From UBA11164 sp002420085 (GTDB lineage: Bacteria > Pseudomonadota > Gammaproteobacteria > Xanthomonadales > Xanthomonadaceae), in NCBI GenBank assembly GCA_031976395.1, contig DALYLJ010000156.1, forward strand, positions 1-7,717: a stretch of DNA of 7,717 nucleotides, read 5' to 3'. Position 1 is the stretch's first letter; the number at the start of each line of letters is the position of its first letter. The notes beneath the pieces were generated by a model. That model saw only the letters and a program-made list of their open reading frames with translations. It did no database searches and was not told the origin of the DNA. Position numbers and translations under genes: made by a program. Shown in pieces: positions 4,626-7,717 of the stretch.

Positions 4626-5900
4626 TCAGTTCTCCTGGATGCCGTCGAGTCGCGGCGCCGGCCGCGCGGAACCATTGCCGACGGCCGAGCCGACTTCGAT
4701 CGTCGGTCCGATCGCACGCGCTTCCAGCCGACCCATCCGGCTCTGGTCGCTGAGGGTCAGATCGCGCAGGGCATACGGTGCGGAGAAGCCCCGGCCCAGG
4801 AGTTCGGCTCCGAAGTGCAGGGCCAGTTCACCGGTGCCGGACGTCAGCACGTTGGCGCTGCTGGCTGCCGCCATCGGGGCCAGGCGACCCGAGGTATCGG
4901 TGCCGTACAGCACGCCACGCAACTCGTAACGGCCGGCACTGGCGGTCTCGACACCCATGGCGATCTTCAGGCCATTGCTGGCATCGACCGTGTAGTCGCC
5001 GCTCAGACGGGCGGTCGGAGCGGATACCGCGACGGCGATCTTGGCGTCACGGAGCAGTCGGCCACCGGCACGCTCGCCACGGGCGAAGGTGTGGACTTCC
5101 CACAGGCCGGGCAACGACGAGGCTTCGGTCGGCAAGGCGATCCGACCGGCAACATCCCCGGCAGCGGCCGAAAACGTCAGCGGGAAGGTGCGTCCGTCCG
5201 GGGCGGTGACGATGCCGCCGAAGCGGGCACCATCGATGCCGACATCGCCATCGCTCAGTCGCGCGACGACGCTGAGCGACTCACCGGCCAGATGGGTGTT
5301 GCGCTCGCTGCCGAGGGTCAGGGTGAGGCTGCTGTTCGGCTCGAACACATGAACCAGGTAGCGGCCCTTGGCCTTGGCCGAGCGGATCACGACATCGCCG
5401 GCACCGAGTTCCGGCTTGACCCGGAAGCCGAGTGCGCCATTGCCGGAGTCCAGACCAGCCTGACGAAGCTGTTCGGCGGTGGCGACCTGATCGATGGCGG
5501 CACTGGTCGGAACCAGGGTGCCGTTGTGCATCACTTCGAGATCGGCCGGCAGCAGGCCGGTGACGTTGCCGGTCTGGTCCGGGCTGATCCGGATCACGGC
5601 ACCGGGGGCGGTGGTGTCGATCCGGTAGCCGGCCCGCAAGCTGGCGGCGCTGACGGTCTCGAAGAACTCACGGCTTTCGGCCACGTAGGGCTGTGGCGCG
5701 GCGAGTTCGCTGTTGCGATCGAGCGCCCAGGCAAACGAAACGGCCTGGCTTTCGGTGGCGAAGCCCGGATCCGGCGCGGCGATCAGCCGGCTGGCAACCA
5801 GATCGTCGCTGCCCGGGGCAGGAATCAGGCCAGCGGCACCGGCCGAGGCCGACAGCAGCAGGCAGGCGGCAGAGATGAATTTGGTCAACGAATTGCGCAT
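4626..5900 (-). CDS. exported DUF4785-like protein of unknown function
   Basis: A 424-residue protein with a typical Sec signal peptide: basic start MRNSLTK, hydrophobic core, and predicted cleavage after A20-G21-A22. There is no lipobox and no later membrane segment. The mature part has no cysteine and reads as beta-rich modules: an N-terminal region with APGAVIRISP (98-107), then two probable Ig-like stretches at roughly 182-292 (starting LVHVFEPNSSLTL, containing SLPGLWEVHTFARG) and 295-403. The overall pattern resembles the DUF4785 family of Xanthomonadales and Legionella; I judge this from memory of the family, without a search. No catalytic motif is visible. The Shine-Dalgarno (TAAGGAA) overlaps the TAA stop of the upstream hydrolase and leaves a 12-base gap, so the two genes are co-transcribed and probably translationally coupled. 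A role as periplasmic or surface partner of that hydrolase is conjecture. Confidence 0.85.
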   Translation of the reverse strand: MRNSLTKFISAACLLLSASAGAAGLIPAPGSDDLVASRLIAAPDPGFATESQAVSFAWALDRNSELAAPQPYVAESREFFETVSAASLRAGYRIDTTAPGAVIRISPDQTGNVTGLLPADLEVMHNGTLVPTSAAIDQVATAEQLRQAGLDSGNGALGFRVKPELGAGDVVIRSAKAKGRYLVHVFEPNSSLTLTLGSERNTHLAGESLSVVARLSDGDVGIDGARFGGIVTAPDGRTFPLTFSAAAGDVAGRIALPTEASSLPGLWEVHTFARGERAGGRLLRDAKIAVAVSAPTARLSGDYTVDASNGLKIAMGVETASAGRYELRGVLYGTDTSGRLAPMAAASSANVLTSGTGELALHFGAELLGRGFSAPYALRDLTLSDQSRMGRLEARAIGPTIEVGSAVGNGSARPAPRLDGIQEN

Positions 5901-5912
5901 GGTGGCGATTCC

Positions 5913-6758
5913 TTAGATGTCGTTGCGCAGGACCACGTCCAGGCCGAAGCAATCCTTGCGGCTCTGGTTGTGGTTGAGAACCTTGCCGAGTCCGCTGGTA
6001 TCGGTGAACCAGTGGAAGCCGGCGGCGCGCTGGCTGGTGCAGTCAAGGAAGCCATCCGAGCAACTGTTCAGCCAGTTCTGGGTGATCTCCAGACCGACGC
6101 TCTGGGAATAGCCACCGCAGTAGGCGTCGGAGTCCCAGATCGCCGAGACGACATCACTGCCGACCACATTCCAGAATGCCTTGGGCAGGGCAGGGCGGCC
6201 GGAGGTGCCGAGCAGCCAGTTGGCGTTGTAGAACGCCATCCAACTCACCTGCTGCATGCGCACGGCATCGTTCTGGAAGCCGAGCAGCCAGCCCAGGGCT
6301 GCCTCGAAGACATTGCCGGCGATCACCGCATCGGCCAGCGGGGTGCCGGCCGAGGACGGGGCCAGGGCGTTGACCCAGCGCAGCTTGCTGATGATGTTCG
6401 GGTAGCGCGAGTCCCAGGTCGGGTTGGACATGATCCAGCGCATCACATTGCCACCGTTGGAGTGGGTGATGACGACCAGGTCGGTGATGCCGCGCGTGCT
6501 GATGAAACTGGACAGTTGTCCGGCCAGGCAACCAGCGGCGCGGCTGTCCCACATGAACTGCTCGAAGTCGCAGTTGATCACCACGTAGTTGGCCGAGTTG
6601 GGCAGGCCCTGACGGACCGAGTTGACGAACGCCGAGCCCCAGTAGTCGTTCAATGCGTTGGTCTGCTTGCCGGTGCCGTGTACGAAGGCGACGCCGGTGT
6701 TGGCTTGTACGCACAGTGAGGCAAGGACCAGCACGAGGCCAGCCAATAGTCTTTTCAC
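5913..6758 (-). CDS. exported alpha/beta hydrolase, lipase-like
   Basis: An exported serine hydrolase of 281 residues from the GTG at 6758. That start is chosen because an AAGGGG Shine-Dalgarno precedes it and a clean signal peptide follows (MKRLLAGLVLVLASLCVQA, cleavage after A19); the same frame is open to 6905, but those 49 extra residues would bury the signal peptide. After cleavage come the oxyanion strand VHGTG (26-30) and the nucleophile elbow THSNGG with Ser100. D235 (SDGFLD) and H263 (LNHNQSR) match the order and spacing of Asp and His in family I bacterial lipases, so a triad S100-D235-H263 is predicted. Six cysteines in the mature chain (63, 77, 214, 233, 240, 270) suggest disulfides and export. 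The elbow has Asn where many lipases have Met, Leu or Gln. The substrate is unknown; lipid ester or other ester is likely. It is first gene of a pair with the DUF4785-like gene. Confidence 0.88.
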   Translation of the reverse strand: MKRLLAGLVLVLASLCVQANTGVAFVHGTGKQTNALNDYWGSAFVNSVRQGLPNSANYVVINCDFEQFMWDSRAAGCLAGQLSSFISTRGITDLVVITHSNGGNVMRWIMSNPTWDSRYPNIISKLRWVNALAPSSAGTPLADAVIAGNVFEAALGWLLGFQNDAVRMQQVSWMAFYNANWLLGTSGRPALPKAFWNVVGSDVVSAIWDSDAYCGGYSQSVGLEITQNWLNSCSDGFLDCTSQRAAGFHWFTDTSGLGKVLNHNQSRKDCFGLDVVLRNDI

Positions 6759-6929
6759 GATGACACCCCTTTCCCCGAAGACGCCCCTCGCGGTCCATGC
6801 GAGACACGTCCATGATGTGGCGCCGGCAATGATCCATTCGCCGCCGTACTGACTAGCCGTCGAACTTACTTCAGATGTCCGGCAAAAGTCATGCTGCACC
6901 GCCACTTAATGGCGAAATCGTGAACTGAT
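6759..6929 (-). promoter_or_regulatory. 171-base upstream region of the hydrolase gene
   Basis: This gap follows the acylase stop and probably holds the promoter of the hydrolase/DUF4785 pair. It is less GC-rich than its surroundings in 6860-6929. A small hairpin CGCCA/TGGCG lies at 6900-6914, without a T-run. I find no well-spaced -35/-10 pair that I would defend. The Shine-Dalgarno AAGGGG for the GTG start sits at its left end, about eight bases from the start. Confidence 0.4.
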
Positions 6930-7717
6930 CTACGGTTTTTCCGTCGGATGCAACGCGAGTCGGTAACGGCTCGGACCCGGCAGGAAAGGCGAGGGCAGGC
7001 CCTGGATGTGGTCCTGATGGCCGGCGCCCCAGAACGGCGACAGCGGATGACCGCTGGCCCCGCCGGGCATGTGAAAGTAGCCGTCACGTTCGTGGCCGGG
7101 GGCGACCACCATGCGTTGTGAGGCTCCGAACGACGGCGCTTGGACGCGCGGCATGTTGCTGTCGCCGGACAGGGGCTCGGCCGGCATGCACAGGGGCGAA
7201 CGCAGAATGACCGGCAGGGCGCTGGCCAGCGGGTGGCAGATGGCAGCGGTATTGCGTTCCCCCCAGGTACGGGCCGACAGACCGCCCGGCTGATCGGCCA
7301 GTTCGCTGGCGATCGCTCGGGCCGCTGAACCGAGCAGGTCGTGCCAATCGCGATGGCCGGCCGGGACCAGATGTGTCGGTCGATCGCGAACCAGCGGCCA
7401 CAGAGCGCCCTCGAACTGGCTGATCCGGCGATCGCCGAACAGGTCGCCGAGCGAACTGCCGGACGGCCCTGAATCGAAACGGACCGTGCTCAGCAGGCCA
7501 TCGCCGACCCGGCGTGCGACCTCGGTACGGAAGGCGCGAACCAGGCGATAGCTGACGGCATCGGTCGCGGCGCGGCCCTCCCAGGTGGCGATGGTCTCGG
7601 CCAGTTCGCGCAGGTCTGGGTCGTCGCGGCCATGCTCGGCGAGCCAGTCGCGCAGCAGCCGCCACCAGCGCAAGGAATAGGGCGCGATCGTCGAGTTGGA
7701 TCGCCAGCAGGTCGGCT
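6930..7717 (-). CDS. penicillin acylase family protein, C-terminal part (runs off right edge)
   Basis: The frame is open from the right edge to TAG at 6930-6932, giving the last 261 residues; the N-terminal part, including the precursor cleavage site and the nucleophilic N-terminal Ser of the beta chain, lies outside. The family (peptidase S45, N-terminal nucleophile hydrolases) consists of periplasmic or exported amidases of roughly 750-850 residues that hydrolyse acyl amides such as penicillins, acyl-homoserine lactones or other N-acyl compounds. The C-terminal block is characteristic: TWGERNTAAICHPL, then GDSNMPRVQAPSFGAS, MVVAPGH and FHMPGGASGHPLSPFWGAGH, then FLPGPS. The signature SGHPLSP corresponds to the SGxPxSPHY block near the end of these enzymes. 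The substrate cannot be told from this part. It is upstream of, and on the same strand as, the exported hydrolase, but 171 bases apart, so linkage in one operon is uncertain. Confidence 0.9.
   Translation of the reverse strand, partial: PTCWRSNSTIAPYSLRWWRLLRDWLAEHGRDDPDLRELAETIATWEGRAATDAVSYRLVRAFRTEVARRVGDGLLSTVRFDSGPSGSSLGDLFGDRRISQFEGALWPLVRDRPTHLVPAGHRDWHDLLGSAARAIASELADQPGGLSARTWGERNTAAICHPLASALPVILRSPLCMPAEPLSGDSNMPRVQAPSFGASQRMVVAPGHERDGYFHMPGGASGHPLSPFWGAGHQDHIQGLPSPFLPGPSRYRLALHPTEKP

Noticed and set aside
4815..6719. 634-codon plus-strand frame across the DUF4785-like and hydrolase genes
   Set aside because: It spans two real minus-strand genes and their junction, has Gly/Ala/Asp/Val-rich composition with no motif, and the minus-strand genes have signal peptides, ribosome sites and catalytic motifs.
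6759..6905. 49-residue N-terminal extension of the hydrolase
   Set aside because: It would place the signal peptide in the interior of the protein; the GTG at 6758 has a Shine-Dalgarno.

Overview
This is a GC-rich window, mostly ordinary bacterial chromosome, most likely from a gammaproteobacterium of the Xanthomonadales/Lysobacterales type. That placement is inferred from four things: ThrRS, IF3 and DapB sequences that read like that group, a tRNA-Val gene upstream of thrS, an infC gene that appears to start at a non-AUG codon, and a penicillin-acylase-family protein and a DUF4785-like protein of the kind common there. No mobile element, CRISPR array, integrase or phage gene is visible.

Layout. 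Positions 1-325 hold at best the 3' end of a small unrecognised reading frame (to 144). A stop-codon hairpin, three GATCATCACCGGC direct repeats (240-282) and a convincing tRNA promoter (285-313) follow. tRNA-Val(GAC) lies at 326-400 with an encoded CCA. A 360-base leader rich in small inverted repeats, ending in an intrinsic terminator (663-682), separates it from thrS (762-2666). infC follows closely (AUC start at 2730, end 3248). A 480-base spacer carries a terminator and a 16-bp tandem repeat (3385-3496). dapB (3729-4469) is next. It converges through a 13-bp hairpin on a leftward group: a DUF4785-like exported protein (4626-5900), an exported lipase-like serine hydrolase (5913-6758) and, 171 bases further upstream, the C-terminal part of a penicillin-acylase-family Ntn hydrolase that runs off the right edge (6930-7717).

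How the genes fit together. The left half is translation machinery: a tRNA, threonyl-tRNA synthetase and initiation factor IF3. dapB supplies the lysine/diaminopimelate pathway. The usual gammaproteobacterial continuation after infC (rpmI, rplT, pheS, pheT) is missing, and so is carAB after dapB, so both textbook neighbourhoods are broken here. The right half concerns exported proteins. The hydrolase and the DUF4785-like protein are almost certainly one transcription unit, since the second gene's Shine-Dalgarno overlaps the first gene's stop codon.

I see no clearly new biological system. The leads most worth a second look are the AUC start of infC, the decoupled infC locus with its 16-bp repeat array, the repeat-flanked tRNA promoter and terminator-bearing thrS leader (with a tiny Met-Thr-Thr-Pro reading frame touching the thrS start), and the exported hydrolase/DUF4785 pair.
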